A stretch of 64,000 nt of DNA. It comes from Gerris lacustris. Lineage: Eukaryota; Arthropoda; Insecta; Hemiptera; Gerridae. The notes beneath the pieces are model-generated. The model was not told the origin of the DNA. It worked only from the letters and a program-made list of their open reading frames with translations, and searched no databases. The number at the start of each line of letters is the position of its first letter. The first letter of the stretch is position 1. Both the position numbers and the translations under genes were made by a program. Shown here piece by piece: positions 22,111-33,540 of this stretch. The DNA lies in the NCBI GenBank assembly GCA_951217055.1, contig OX578276.1, positions 75,553,144 through 75,617,143 on the forward strand. The letters run 5' to 3'.

Positions 22111-22915
22111 GCATCAAGGTAATATACATAGTTTTATATTACTATGGGTTACTTTGTAAGTCCTCAAAGTATCCTTTAGTTTTAAAATTTGTGAAAAACT
22201 ACTGCGGAAATATATTGATGATTTATTATTTAACTTCCTTTAACAAAAATAAATCTTTGTATAAAGTAACGACTTAAAACATTTATATTTCTAATATACA
22301 TTTAATATTCTGTCAATTTGCATTTGCTAAGTCTTTTTCTTGCAAATGTTAACAGATTATTATTTAAAGTTTGACACTGAGCTCGCTATAATGGTTGAAG
22401 TCAATAGGTCAATATGGGTTGTCTTTAAAAGTTCCAAGTAGTTTCTAAGTGCAAACATGATAAATGTATCCTAGATTTCTAACTTGTGCCTCCTACACCA
22501 AGGCTTTCTAAATATCATTTTATGTAGTCGATTCTTTTCACTAGCTGGTATTAGATTAATATGCTTTTAATTATATTAAACATTATGATAGGCGGTACCT
22601 AATGGGTTTAGTAACATATTTAAAAAAAGTACATATTTTACTCAACAAACTTTGACATATCCTTTGAAAATTCATAAGTGCCTATTTGTTTTTAGAATAA
22701 ATTATTATGAAATTTTATTGAGTTGGCTAGTTGATATATCAATGTCTAAATCAATATTCTTTATGTATATCTATGCATTTAGTTAAAAACTTATTTTTCT
22801 ACCATAAACACATGCAATTTAATATAGTGACGATTTTATAAAAAGTTAATTATAGATGTTTGTCCAACTATGCACTTAGGATGGGATTTATTATATAACC
22901 TTATAGCATGGGTAA
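22111..22915. other. Intergenic, no gene recognised
   Basis: AT-rich, nothing recognised. Confidence 0.4.
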
Positions 22916-23680
22916 TAGTTATTTACGCACCAAAGGAGTAAAGTTAGTGATTGCACCCTGAGCGATGAAGTTGGTTCCTGAGGCAAAACCGAGGGAGTTA
23001 ATTATCGCGAGGATGCAAGTGATTTTTACTCCCGAGGTACGTTCAAGATTTTACCTCCAGAAGGGAGAAAAAAATATGGAATGATTTTAATTTTAAATTT
23101 TTTCATTCAACAAAAAATACATACATAGTTTTTATATTTATTTAAAAACAAAAATAAATAAATAAAAAATAGTTAGATATAATATTAACAATTCTCTGAA
23201 TAAGTTTAATCACGTTAAAATTAAGTTATAGATAGTAATTATTTGAATTTAAATACTATAAAATTAAATGGGAGAATTATGGAAGCTGAGTCGTGTATTG
23301 AATGGTATTGACAACTGATGCATTTACATATGGATTTGTTTATCTACATTTAGAAATTATGATTTCACTTTTAACTTGTTTTTTTTTGTTTTACTGATGA
23401 ATAACTATAGCAACCGTTGTGGAGGTTACATGACATGTGTGAAGATGACATTATAGATTTAGAAATTAAACTAAAGTTAGTAAATGATATGTGCATTAGC
23501 TCCAACCTTATTTACTTGTGCTTTATCTAGAGCAATACTGGAGGGAATAATGAAAGTTCATGATTCCCTTATTTTCATTACTCCCTCTTTAACCCGACCG
23601 GTGCAGTGAGTAACTTCCCTCCCTGCAAACTAGGGAGTAAATTTCACTTTTTCTCCCTGCTGGAGGTAAAATAAATTTAA
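22916..23680 (+). mobile_element. Family P element, copy 2
   Basis: Left end TAGTTATTTACGCACCAAAG; right end CTGGAGGTAAAATAAATTTA. An inner arm at 23040-23080 (CCCGAGGTACGTTCAAG, TTTTACCTCCAGAAGGG) is inverted at the right end. Motifs TGAGGCAAAACCGAGGGAG and ACTCCCGAGG are the P-family GAGGC-A-GCCGAGGG signature. Non-coding. Confidence 0.6.
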
Positions 23681-23939
23681 TCGCATTGCTTAATAGTTGG
23701 CAATATATTAGAAGTAATAGTAGCATTACCTGACATTCTTGCTGACGCTCGTTTACGCTATCAAGGCTTTATAGTCCGGTGTTATATTGTTAAATTTGTT
23801 GATTCATAATCTTCATTTATTCCACTAATTTTCTTTATTATTAATTGCGTTAAAATAAAAAATCGGTCCAAAACTTTCTTACATAGATATTGATACTGTA
23901 TTTAAATTCCATAATATATCATTTTATTGATTCAATTTT

Positions 23940-24180
23940 AAAAATTGTATTTAAAACTTCAACGGGGGTTGTTAACATTTTGATTTTGATTTTCAACAAA
24001 ATCAGAGTTATTTTCATCTCGGAAACAATTTTTTTTTCAGGAAAATTACTTGTGTCGTTAGATTTAAATGGACCCCATATTAGAATTTTTTAATCGAAAT
24101 AGTCGGAACCGATTTTGAGAAATAATTTGTTTCGGCGTTTTTGGGGAATAGTGTCCCAAATTTTTAGCTTTAAATTAATT
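23940..24180 (+). repeat. Dispersed repeat family D, copy 3
   Basis: Contains GATTTTCAACAAAATCAGAG, GGAAAATTACTTGTGTCGTT, TTAAATGGACCCCATATTAG and GGGGAATAGTGTCCCAAATT in D-family order. Confidence 0.65.
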
Positions 24181-25077
24181 TTTAGGGTCCGTAGGCAAAA
24201 CCAAGGACCCTTGTATTTTCCTGCGTGTGTCTGTCCGTCCGTCCTCTCGCTAGCTCTCACGGCTACACCTTTAGTCCGATCACTTTGAAATTTGGCATGT
24301 ATGTGTCTTGTACCTGCCCACATATTTTAAAAATATAGCGACTTAAAAAAAATATTTTTCAAAAAAATTAGGGTAAAAAAACTTAAGGGTTAAAATTTGT
24401 TATTTTTTTTTCGACACCGTGAGGGGTATCATATGAAAGGGTACGTCGAGCTGATTACAAAAATATATAATTCTTTGGATATAACTTTGATAGGGCGAGC
24501 GCAGGCAAGTTTGAAGTGGGTGTAAAACGTCCCCCCCCCCCTCTATCTCACTTATGTGAAGTGCAAAAAATCTGAAAAAATTCCTGAACATTCTTCGACC
24601 AAAAGTAAAGATACCACTTTTTGGAAATTTCGAAAAAAATATTATTTTATTTTTTATTGACAAAATACGTTTTTTTATAATTATGGTCTTTTCGATGTAT
24701 TTATATGGTTGTAGTCCGGTTCAGTGGCAAAAATAGTTATTTATGCACCTAGGGAGTCAAGTAAGCCATTATTCCCTGAGCGAAAAAGTTGGTTCTTGAG
24801 GCGAAGCCGAAGGAACCATGGTCCCTAAATCCCGAGGCGAAGCCGAGGGAATAACTCTATTTATCCCGAGGTGCAGCCGAGGGAGATAATTATCGCGAGG
24901 GGAATAATGGCACTTTACTCACGAGGTACATACAATATTTTATCTCCAGTAGAAAAAATATTCACATTTTCGTCCATTGCACAGTTTTTTTTTTAATATT
25001 TTAATAAATAACAATAATTATTAGCTCTTTTTGAACGAGCGTAGTGAGTTCTTCATTTCAGAGACTTGGGATTTGAA

Positions 25078-25121
25078 AAGTTTGTTTGTTTGTTTGTTTG
25101 TTTGTTTGTTTGTTTGTTTGT
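25078..25121 (+). repeat. (GTTT)n microsatellite
   Basis: About eleven uninterrupted GTTT units. It produces a repeated TNKQ-type frame on the minus strand that is not a gene. Confidence 0.95.
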
Positions 25122-25228
25122 CTAACGATAACTCGAGTAAAAATTGATCAATTTCAGCGAAATTTGGCACGTAGATGCATCTCAGCATTTTTGAGAACTG
25201 TATAGTTTTTGAAAATTCCTCACTAAAC

Positions 25229-26010
25229 ATTTCCAAGATGGCGGCCAATATGGCGGACGACTAAAAAAAAAGTTTTAAGCCAGCATAATGTGCTATACAT
25301 CGTTTTGAAGGTCTTTAAGAGAAGGAAAAGAATATGTAACTAATCAAATTTCACACTTCATATTTTCAAGATGGCGGCCAATATGGTGGACGACTAAAAT
25401 AAAAAGTTTTAGTCAGCATAATGTGTTATACATCGTTTTAAAGGTCTTTAAGAGAAGGAAAAGAAAATTTAACTAATAAAATATCACAGTTAATATTTTC
25501 AAGATGGCTGCCAATATGGCGGACGACTAAAAAAAAAGTTTAAGTCAGCTTAATGTGTTATACATCGTTTTAAAGGCCTTTAAAAGGAGAAAAATAATAT
25601 TGAACTGATAAAATTTAATACTTCACACTTTCAAGATGGCGGCCAATATGGCGGACGACTAAACAAAAAGTTTTTAGTCAGTATGACATGTAATACATCA
25701 ATTTAAAGGTCTTGAAGTTTAGGAAAGGAATATCTAAGTATTAAAAATGTCACACATAATATTTTCAATATGGCGGACTATTAAAAAAAATTAATCTGCT
25801 TGGCATGTAATACATTAATCTAAAGGTCTATAAAAGTAGGAATAGAGTCAATAACTTTTTAAATTTCATAATTTATATTTTCAAGATGACGGCCAATAAG
25901 GCGAATGACAAAACGTTTATCGTCAGTATGGCATTTTATACATAGTTTTAAAGGGTTTAGAAGTAAGAAAAGAGTAAATAACTATTAAAATTTCACTCTA
26001 TATATTTTCA
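25229..26010 (+). repeat. 133-bp tandem array with AAGATGGCGGCC sites
   Basis: Units start at CAAGATGGCGGCCAATATGG near 25234, 25367, 25500, 25632, 25766 (variant), 25882 (variant) and 26009 (tail only), giving steps of 133, 133, 132, 134, 116 and 127. Each unit continues GCGGACGACTAAAA, GTCAGCATAATGTG..ATACATCG, AAAGGTCTTTAAG and AATTTCACA. Quality falls toward the right end. AAGATGGCGGC is the consensus for the YY1/Pho zinc-finger protein, so the array is a row of possible binding sites. Non-coding. Confidence 0.88.
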
Positions 26011-26104
26011 ACCAATTGTAGATAATTATTATTTAGTATAATTATTGCATACTAAGCAGTTTAAACTGAAAATTTAGTTAAACGTTGTTTAATAGAGGTA
26101 TTGC

Positions 26105-27515
26105 AGGCTCGCTATGATCGCACGTTTATACAGGAGTTGTAATAATGTTATTGTTGGCTCGCTGCGCTCGCCCTATATAGACAGCATTTAAAATTAGTTT
26201 TCATTTAACTGGGTATATATTGAAGGTTCGCTGCACTCACCAATTTATTTAGTATTTCTGGATAATGTTATGCCATATAAACTTGCGAGCGCAGCGAGCC
26301 TGAATTAATTATATTAAATAATGATTACGTACAAATACTTTATAAACAGGCGAGCGAAGCGAGCATATAATAACTTTATTTAATTAATATTTACTACAAA
26401 TTCTGAATCAAACCGGCGAGCGTAGCGAGCCATCTTTAACTTGATTAAATAATTACTATATTTACTGTATAAACAGGCGAGCGTAGCGAGCCTTCTTTAA
26501 TTTATTTGATTAAATAATTAGTATATTTACTGTATAAAAAGCGAGCGCAGCGAGCCTCCAATAACTTTATTTAATAAATATTTACAACAAATTCTGAATC
26601 AAACAGGCGAGCGTAGCGAGCCTTCTTTAACTTGATTAAATAATTACTATATTAACTGTACAAACAGGCGAGCGTAGCGAGCCTACAATAAATTTATTTA
26701 ATATATCTTTACTACAAATTCTGAATCAAATAGGCGAGCGTAGCGAGCCTTCTTTATTTTATAAAATAATTACTGTATTAACTGTACAAACAGGCGAGCG
26801 TAGCGAGCATACAATAAATTTATTTAATAAATCTTTACTACAAATTCTGAATCAAATAGGCGAGCGTAGCGAGCCTTCTTTATTTTATAAAATAATTACT
26901 GTATTAACTGTACAAACAGGCGAGCGTAGCGAGCCTACAATAAATTTATTTAATAAATCTTTACTACAAATTCTGAATCAAATAGGCGAGCGTAGCGAGC
27001 CTTCTTTATTTTATAAAATAATTACTATATTTCCTGTGTAAACAGGCGAGCGTAGCGAGCCTGCTATAACTTTATTTAATACATATTTACTACAAACGCT
27101 AAATCAACAGGCGAGCGTAGCGAGCCTACAATAACTTTATTTAATAAATAGTTACAACAAATGCTAAATCAACAGGCGAGCGCAGCGAGCCTGCAATTAC
27201 TTTATTTAATAAATATTTACAACAAATTCTGAATCAAACAGGCGAGCGTAGCGAGCCTTCTTTATTTTATAAAATAATTACTATATTTCCTGTGTAAACA
27301 GGCGAGCGTAGCGAGCCTGCTATAACTTTATTTAATACATATTTACTATACAAACGCTAAATCGACAGGCGAGCGTAGCGAGCCTACAATAACTATTTAA
27401 TACATATTTACTACAAATGCTAAATCAACACGTAAGCGCAGCGGGCCTGCAATAACTTTATTTAATACATATTTACTAGAAATGCTGAATCAAGAGGCGA
27501 GCGTAGCGAGCCTGC
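26105..27515 (+). repeat. Satellite-like array of GGCGAGCGTAGCGAGCC motifs
   Basis: About 20 forward copies of GGCGAGCG(T/C)AGCGAGCC, at about 60-66-bp intervals from 26284 to 27513, separated by two alternating AT-rich spacers (TTATTTTATAAAATAATTAC type and TTTATTTAATAAAT..TTTACTACAAAT type). Three copies at 26106, 26157 and 26226 are in the opposite orientation (GGCTCGCTGCGCTCGCC). The motif itself is a direct repeat of GCGAGC around GTA or GCA. It is not a CRISPR array: spacers are alike, and the genome is eukaryotic. Confidence 0.9.
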
Positions 27516-27631
27516 GTTAATATTATTAAATAAAGATAATGGACAAAATCATTTTATTGATCTTTTCAGGTTAAATAAGAATGTCAGGTTTTACTGACAT
27601 ATTATCCTGATATCATTATTGAGAACATAGT

Positions 27632-27826
27632 ATGGCTGATATAAAAGTACCTTTCTACGCGAGTTCTTTATGCACCGCATCACTAGTAATAGCAGATATA
27701 AGAGATTCAATATTAAAAACAAATAAGAATTGGAATTAAACTCAAATAGAACGTTATTTAGATGCAGGTTATAATGTTGTAAACAAAGATAAACATGGTC
27801 AAAAAAGCGCAGTGCCGCCAACCTGA
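27632..27826 (+). pseudogene. Possible ankyrin-like coding remnant
   Basis: A frame from ATG 27632 reads MADIKVPFYASSLCTASLVI, then ADIRDSILKTNKNWN, a TAA at 27737-27739, and in the same frame QIERYLDAGYNVVNKDKHGQ with a stop at 27824. The second part resembles the start of an ankyrin-repeat unit (..VERYLDAGANVN..D..G.). One stop and a length of 64 codons leave it uncertain. It lies next to the satellite array inside family P copy 3. It could equally be a chance frame. Confidence 0.25.
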
Positions 27827-28179
27827 TTTCGACAACTTCATTACATTAGGCATACATTTTCTACTATTTATAAAATAATTAAGTTGCAATCTTTACTTTT
27901 TTGCCCTACTTTACTTTTTCTCCCTACTTTTTGAGTTAGGGATGAAAAGACCTGTTTTAGTCCCTCTAAACTAATTCAAAATCATAACTTTTTTCCCCTA
28001 CTGGAGATAAAATACTTTATCAGAGTGTGTTTTGAGAATATCAGACCCTTAGAATGGTTCAAAGTAAGCTTTTAAGCATTTTAAAAAAACACTGTTTATA
28101 CACTTCACAGTTAAACACTATAATATGTATAGTGTGGCCTACGGACCCTCGCTGTGTGCTGACTAGCACACACTTGACC

Positions 28180-28625
28180 TGTTTATTCAATTTCGCGTCG
28201 GGCTTTGATTTTGCTAAATCTGTATGACAAATTTCATTAAAGGCTCTACGCTTTTAAACTGAGATAGACAATTTAAAAAAAACAAAACACTTTTTTGGAA
28301 TTTAGAGAACCTTAAATCGTGTTAATCCTTTAAAACGCATTTTTGCGCCATCACAATACTTTTCTATATATATGCCTATTCTATATTATACATAAATTAC
28401 GTAAAAGTGGCGGGCAAAGAAATATGAAGAACTAAAAAGCATAAATAATATTGTCTAATTTCAACAGATTTAATTACTTAATATTATTTTCATCTAGTAA
28501 ATGAGTAACCTAATGTTAAATTTTGGTCCTACAGGTTTCTTATATTAAATTCTTCTATTGATTCATAACAATATAATTATTCTCTGCAATAAAGTACTCT
28601 TTGACTGGCAATTGTTCCAAACAAA
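28180..28625. other. Intergenic, no gene recognised
   Basis: Nothing recognised ahead of the (TA)n tract. Confidence 0.4.
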
Positions 28626-28628
28626 TAA

Positions 28629-28803
<175 letters not shown>

Positions 28804-28809
28804 TAAGTG

Positions 28810-29900
28810 ATGTATAGTTTCTGTATAGTTAAGATGAATTCATATCGAATTAATCGTGGGAGTCCCTAATATGAGAACATGTCACACACACTACTTTGAG
28901 AGAGCGTGAACGTATATGAGGAAATGGTATAGTGTGTACAAACAATAAGCAATATAGCAGGCAACATTTTCTATATGGATATACGTGACAGTTAATCAGA
29001 TCCTATTGTCTCTGACCATGACCCTGGTTAATTTATTTAGCTCTTCAAAGACTTCTCGTCTCTGCCGTGTGAGATGTACAAGCCCCCTTCTTTTTTTTTA
29101 TAAATTATCTTTATTATTCAAAAGTGCGCCATTATTCTGCTGATAGCCTACAGCCTATTGAGCAATTTAACCATTTCAAGTATCTGAATATAATTCAAAT
29201 GTCACTTGGTTCAAAGATTATAATGGTTTATCATTACTTGACCAAGGATACAAGAATAAATTACGAGTATTACTTATTTCTAATGAAATTAATAATTTAA
29301 CTACGCTAAACAGGTATTTTTTTTTTAGATTCGAGTTATTAGCGAACAATGCACCATTAATATCTCATTAGCCTTTTCCTTATTTATCATTACTTGTTAG
29401 GTATATCTAGTTATAATTTTTATTAAATATATATCAGTCAAAGCCTACATTTCTATGATCCATACCGCTACGTCAAGTAAGATTGAAAGGCTTCAAAATA
29501 TGTATTTGTTAATACATACCAGTTATTTCTATGTCATATATCATGTTAGATAAATGGTATTACATTTTATTTTATTTCTTTTAAAGTAAAATTTTTCACA
29601 TAGGATAAAGTATTTTATATTTTTAAAATAAAATTCTCGATAAACACAACCTGATCAGAAGAGTTGGATCTAAACTACTGAACTGATTTCAATTATGTTT
29701 GATATGTTCACAAACTAGTTAAATAAATATTTCTTAACAAAATCAAATTTTGTTTAAATTTGGTATATGAAATTGCGAAAAAATTTGCAAATACCTAATG
29801 CAAAATCAAAATATAAAACGTTTATTTCTTGAAGATAATGAGGTTACCGACAGATATTATAAGAAATACTCGTACAAATAGGGTAAAATATATTATTCCT
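28810..29900. other. Intergenic, no gene recognised
   Basis: AT-rich sequence. Nothing recognised. Confidence 0.4.
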
Positions 29901-29904
29901 CGTC

Positions 29905-30002
29905 GAGGAAACGAGCCGAGCATTGTTGTCTGCGCATGCCCAGTCTAAAGTGCGCCTGCGCATCTCACTCTGCGCAGAGACCAATGTTCGGCTCGTTTCC
30001 TC
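29905..30002. repeat. GC-rich inverted repeat with NRF-1-like sites
   Basis: GAGGAAACGAGCCGAGCATT at 29905-29924 is inverted at 29982-30002 (AATGTTCGGCTCGTTTCCTC), with one mismatch. The loop contains TGCGCATGC, GCGCCTGCGC (29952-29961, the NRF-1/Ewg spacing) and CTGCGCAGAG. This is an isolated CpG-rich island of about 130 bp in AT-rich DNA. It could be a small MITE or a regulatory element. Confidence 0.6.
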
Positions 30003-30101
30003 TGTTCGGTTCGGCAGTCTAGACAAGGTTTTTGTCTGCAAACTTTTGTTGTGTCAAATAGCTGCCTAGCGTCAAATATGAATCAAATATAACGATTGAA
30101 A

Positions 30102-30470
30102 TTAATCTGGGGCGAATAACCATACAAATTTCATAAAAATCAGATATAAGTACTTTTGAAGATATAGGTGTAGATAACTGTATGCTTGTGCGCATATGGG
30201 AGAGAAAAAAATGGGCGCTGAGGGTTGAAACTTATATGGGACAAACAATGAGCTAATTATGACCTATTATTCAAATTTCTAAAAATATCAGAGAGTGATT
30301 TTTAAAGGAATGACGGTTCGCAAACAGTAAGCAACAGACAGACACGCAACCAAAAATTCTCCCTGATGTCCAAAACAGATTTTTTTCTTGGATTTTTTTA
30401 AATTGGAAACCTCCTAAAAATTTTTGTTTTTCAGAACGATCACATAGCTTCCGTTAAGCTCGAAAGCAAA
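30102..30470 (-). repeat. Dispersed repeat family S, copy 3
   Basis: Minus-strand copy. Read from 30470: TTGCTTTCGAGCTTAACGG, AAGCTATGTGATCGTTCTGA, the GGACATCAGGGAGAATTTTT block, a TGTCTGTCTGTTGC stretch, and CATAATTAGCTCATTGTTTG. It is truncated before the tail. Confidence 0.75.
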
Positions 30471-30659
30471 ATATACTCAAAATATACCCACTAGGAATCG
30501 AAACCGGCCCAAAACACTATTCTAGTTTATATTCTTTTAACTTCATATATTTATATATTCGAAGATATTATTTTATGCAATTTATTTAATGCAGTGAAAT
30601 AAACCCCACTACGAATTGAAACAGGCCCAAAAAACTATTCTAGTTTATATTCTTTTAAC

Positions 30660-30767
<108 letters not shown>

Positions 30768-30779
30768 AGGTTATTTTTA

Positions 30780-31309
30780 AGCCATTTACTTAATGTAGTG
30801 AAATAAACTCGAACATTAGAGTGATTCAAAGTTAGAAAAGAAGCCTTGAAGTTGATATCTGAATTTTGTATTTTTATTGAGAGCGTGGATGGTATAGCCC
30901 TAGGCACCACTATTCACCACGTTAAGCCGCCACTTCAAGCTCCGCGATGCGTGAGGTCCCGACACAGCTTATGGTAAATCTGATTTGCCTATTAATGGTA
31001 ATAACCATATAATTCAACGTTTCTAAACTTTTTTTGTAAATGTCTATTTGCAACGATTTCATCGAAACAATTTTGTTTTAATTTTGCTCTCTTAACCTTT
31101 AGTAAGCACGGAAGCATTGTGATCATTTTAAAAAACTAAAGTTTTGCTGAATTCAAATTAATAATTTAATTAAATACGTTTCAGAAATCAGGTAAAATGT
31201 TGGTCTCGTATGTGACTGTCGATGCAATCATATATTTTTTTACGACTTTCTAATAGCAAATATTTAATTTTAATCAGAACCGGCAGAACTCGGAGCGACA
31301 GAAATGTCT
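30780..31309. other. Intergenic, no gene recognised
   Basis: A GC-richer patch at 30885-30970 holds no recognised feature. Confidence 0.4.
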
Positions 31310-31673
31310 TAATAGAAAATTACGCGTCTAGTGCCGAAAGTAGCATTTTGCATGCGAGTGTGGAGTTTGCACCAAAGCGATAGCGAAGGTAGTAAAACCA
31401 CACGAGCAAAGCAAAATGAAGTTTTCCCACGAGTTGCGTACCGTACTTTATCTACGATTGGTGGATTTTAATAATAAATACAGAAAATCATTCAATATAC
31501 ATTGTTTATCACTAAAAACTTGATAAAAACTGTTACTTTAATTAAACAAACAGCAAATTAGTTTTGTTAGAGGTCGACCTAGAAGTCATGAACACGGGAG
31601 AAACGGAAAGCTTAACTTCGTTTAAAATCGGAACTTCCGAGAAGTGCCGAAGTCAGTACAGTCGGGTGCTAAA

Positions 31674-32142
31674 GGGGCCCACACACTTACAGTTTAACTG
31701 CAGGCCGTTATCGTATACGATTATCGTAAGGCCAAAATCTCAGACCACCACACATTACCCGTCCACCGCCTGCAGGCAATCGTAAAGAACTACAGATATG
31801 TGCCTGTATGCACCATACACTGTGCGATGAATGCCTGCAGGCTGATATCTGTCGATTTTTAACTGCAGTCCGACGAAGGGAAATAAACAAAATAAAGACG
31901 AATCACTCTACACGCCTGTAGGCCGACTGATAGTGTAGGGCGGCATTGATCTTGAGGCACAGGCTGGACAGTCCACGGACTGTCATCTCTCCTTCCATCC
32001 GATCCTTGCCTCTACTCTCCACACTCCTACAGTCCACCTCCGACTGCATTCCGTCATCTTAAGGAAAACTGACGAGTGTGTGGCCAAGCTCCGTGGACGG
32101 ACAGATCGTTATCTTCAGTTAAACTGTTAGTGTGTGGGCCGC
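31674..32142. mobile_element. MITE nested in the 2-kb insertion
   Basis: Left end GGGGCCCACACACTTACAG followed by TTTAACTG; right end, read inward, GCGGCCCACACACTAACAG followed by TTTAACTG. The flanks are TAAA on the left and TTAA on the right, so the target may have been TTAA-like with one change. The interior is GC-richer than its host and full of CTGCAGG-type variants and imperfect palindromes. Non-coding. Confidence 0.8.
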
Positions 32143-32993
32143 TTAAGACAATACCCATTTCTAAATTGTATGACATGCGCAGTTACGTCAAATCTCACGA
32201 ATAACAACAACGAGAAGGTTTCCAATCTGTTAGGTTTCCTGTTTTGTTTGTTTTTATACAATACGAATTATAGTCACAACTGTCACACAACCATTTTGAT
32301 TTTCTACCATTCACCATGATGATGCAAATGCAAAGAACGCTACAAATAACGGGGTTGGAACAAACCTAATATGTATTTGTTATTATAAAATAATTGCTCT
32401 CCATGAAAATTAATATCTGTATGGATAGGTACTTCTGTTCTTGAACTGCCACTCCCGGCAATGTTGATCTGTTTAAAATACAAATACACATTGTAACCAA
32501 TTTACGTCCTTGGCTGTGAAGAGTCTTTCTTCCTAATTTTGAATTCTTGTTATTATCCATGTTTTTATTATTACCAGGAAATTTAATTTACCAAAAAGAA
32601 AATTGCCAAAAACAATGTGAGAAAGGCAACAGTACAAAAATTTAATTCACAAAAAGTAACAATTAAAATCCAGAAATAAAAAAGTAACAAATAAAATAGA
32701 AATTAAAAATAACAAACAAAAAAGTAAAGAGGAAGAAAAAAATAGATCAAGAAAGAAGGAAATTGATTTAGATTTAAAGAATATTATTATGAATAATCAA
32801 TAAATATATTATTAGTGCTTTCTTATCAGGTACAGTGTTGCCTGTAGCAAAACAATTAGAAGTTATTAAAAATAAAATGATTAATAACCAAAGAACAACA
32901 CTGTGTTTTCTTACCGTGGTCTATTATATCAAAAACTGACTGTACATTAATATGTTTCGTGTAATATGTATAACTACATATTATCAACTAAAC

Positions 32994-33540
32994 TAGTTCG
33001 TGTAATATGTATAATTATTTAATATTTACGACATTATAATTATGACATTGTTGATCTTGGTATGGGTTAAATGTGATGACCGTGTTTGAAGAATTTTTCT
33101 CATTTGAATTTGCCCTTTGGTTGTTATTTAACCTCTCCCTAGAGTTACGCTTAATTTGATTCATTAATGAGTGGATTTCAAAATATTTATTTTCTAATTC
33201 TTCCCTAAAATCATTTTCAACTGTTTCACGATTAATAAATCAGTAGATAGTTCCTCAATTTGAACTTGCACCTCCAACCATCGTCTCTAGGAATCCTCAA
33301 GCGATTGCTCCCTAGCTAGCACCTCATCCATCGAGCGTGATTCATTTTTAAAGAAATGATAAATTCTCGTAATTTGTCCTTTACTTAACGCTCTGAACTT
33401 CTTCAGTTGTCTCAGCTGGGCTTCCCACTGAGCGTCCTGTTCCATATTTTCACTCGTCGCCATTAGTATGTTTGAAACTAGTTCGTGTAATATGTATAAT
33501 TATTTAATATTTACGACATTATAATTATGACATTGTTGAC
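32994..33540. repeat. 63-bp direct repeat flanking the gag-like fragment
   Basis: CTAGTTCGTGTAATATGTAT through TTATGACATTGTTGA occurs at 32994-33056 and at 33478-33540, nearly identical. A partial third copy of TTCGTGTAATATGTATAA lies at 32957-32974. The pair encloses the gag-like frame. It is too short for a BEL/Pao LTR, but the placement resembles a remnant of terminal repeats or a duplication linked to the capture of this fragment. Confidence 0.8.
33060..33463 (-). pseudogene. BEL/Pao-like gag (DUF1759-type) fragment
   Basis: From ATG at 33463 on the minus strand: MATSENMEQDAQWEAQLRQL, KKFRALSKGQITRIYHFFKN, ESRSMDEVLAREQSLEDS, then TAG at 33289-33287, and the frame continues RRWLEVQVQIEELSTDLL before decaying. 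The helical pattern with a central E..W..F..VQ..IE-like stretch is that of the N-terminal gag region of BEL/Pao retrotransposons, where a tryptophan normally stands at the position of the stop. Gag packages the element RNA. The rest of gag, protease, RT and integrase are absent. The call rests on pattern recognition of a short segment. Confidence 0.5.

Larger units (their letters stand above)
24734..28020 (+). mobile_element. Family P element, copy 3, 3.3 kb, with three internal tandem arrays
   Basis: Left end TAGTTATTTATGCACCTAGG; right end CTACTGGAGATAAAATACTT, which is inverted at about 24930-24955 (AATATTTTATCTCCAGTAG). GAGGCGAAGCCGAGGGAATA and GAGGTGCAGCCGAGGGAGAT occur near the left end. 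The interior, unlike the other P copies, holds a (GTTT)n tract, a 133-bp tandem array and a GCGAGC array, then a short possible coding remnant. It interrupts a family Q repeat. No transposase was seen. Confidence 0.6.
24184..28180 (+). repeat. Family Q repeat, copy 2, split by a family P insertion
   Basis: Head AGGGTCCGTAGGCAAAACC with CCAAGGACCCTTGTATTTTC (hairpin-forming), then TGTGTCTGTCCGTCCGTCC and TCACTTTGAAATTTGGCATG. The matching tail, after the P insertion, is GGCCTACGGACCCTCGCTG and TGACTAGCACACACTTGACC. Repeats that open with AGGGT.CCGTA, contain CTGTCTGTC and close with a short hairpin plus CACTTG.CC are familiar from Lepidoptera and other insects (from memory, not checked). The two halves are 24184-24733 and 28021-28180. 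Confidence 0.6.

Noticed and set aside
25021..25248. 75-codon minus-strand frame with KQTN repeats
   Set aside because: Translation of the GTTT microsatellite and neighbouring repeat.
26105..27515. CRISPR-like look of regularly spaced short repeats
   Set aside because: Eukaryotic context, spacers that are similar to each other, and a motif shared with other repeats; it is satellite DNA.
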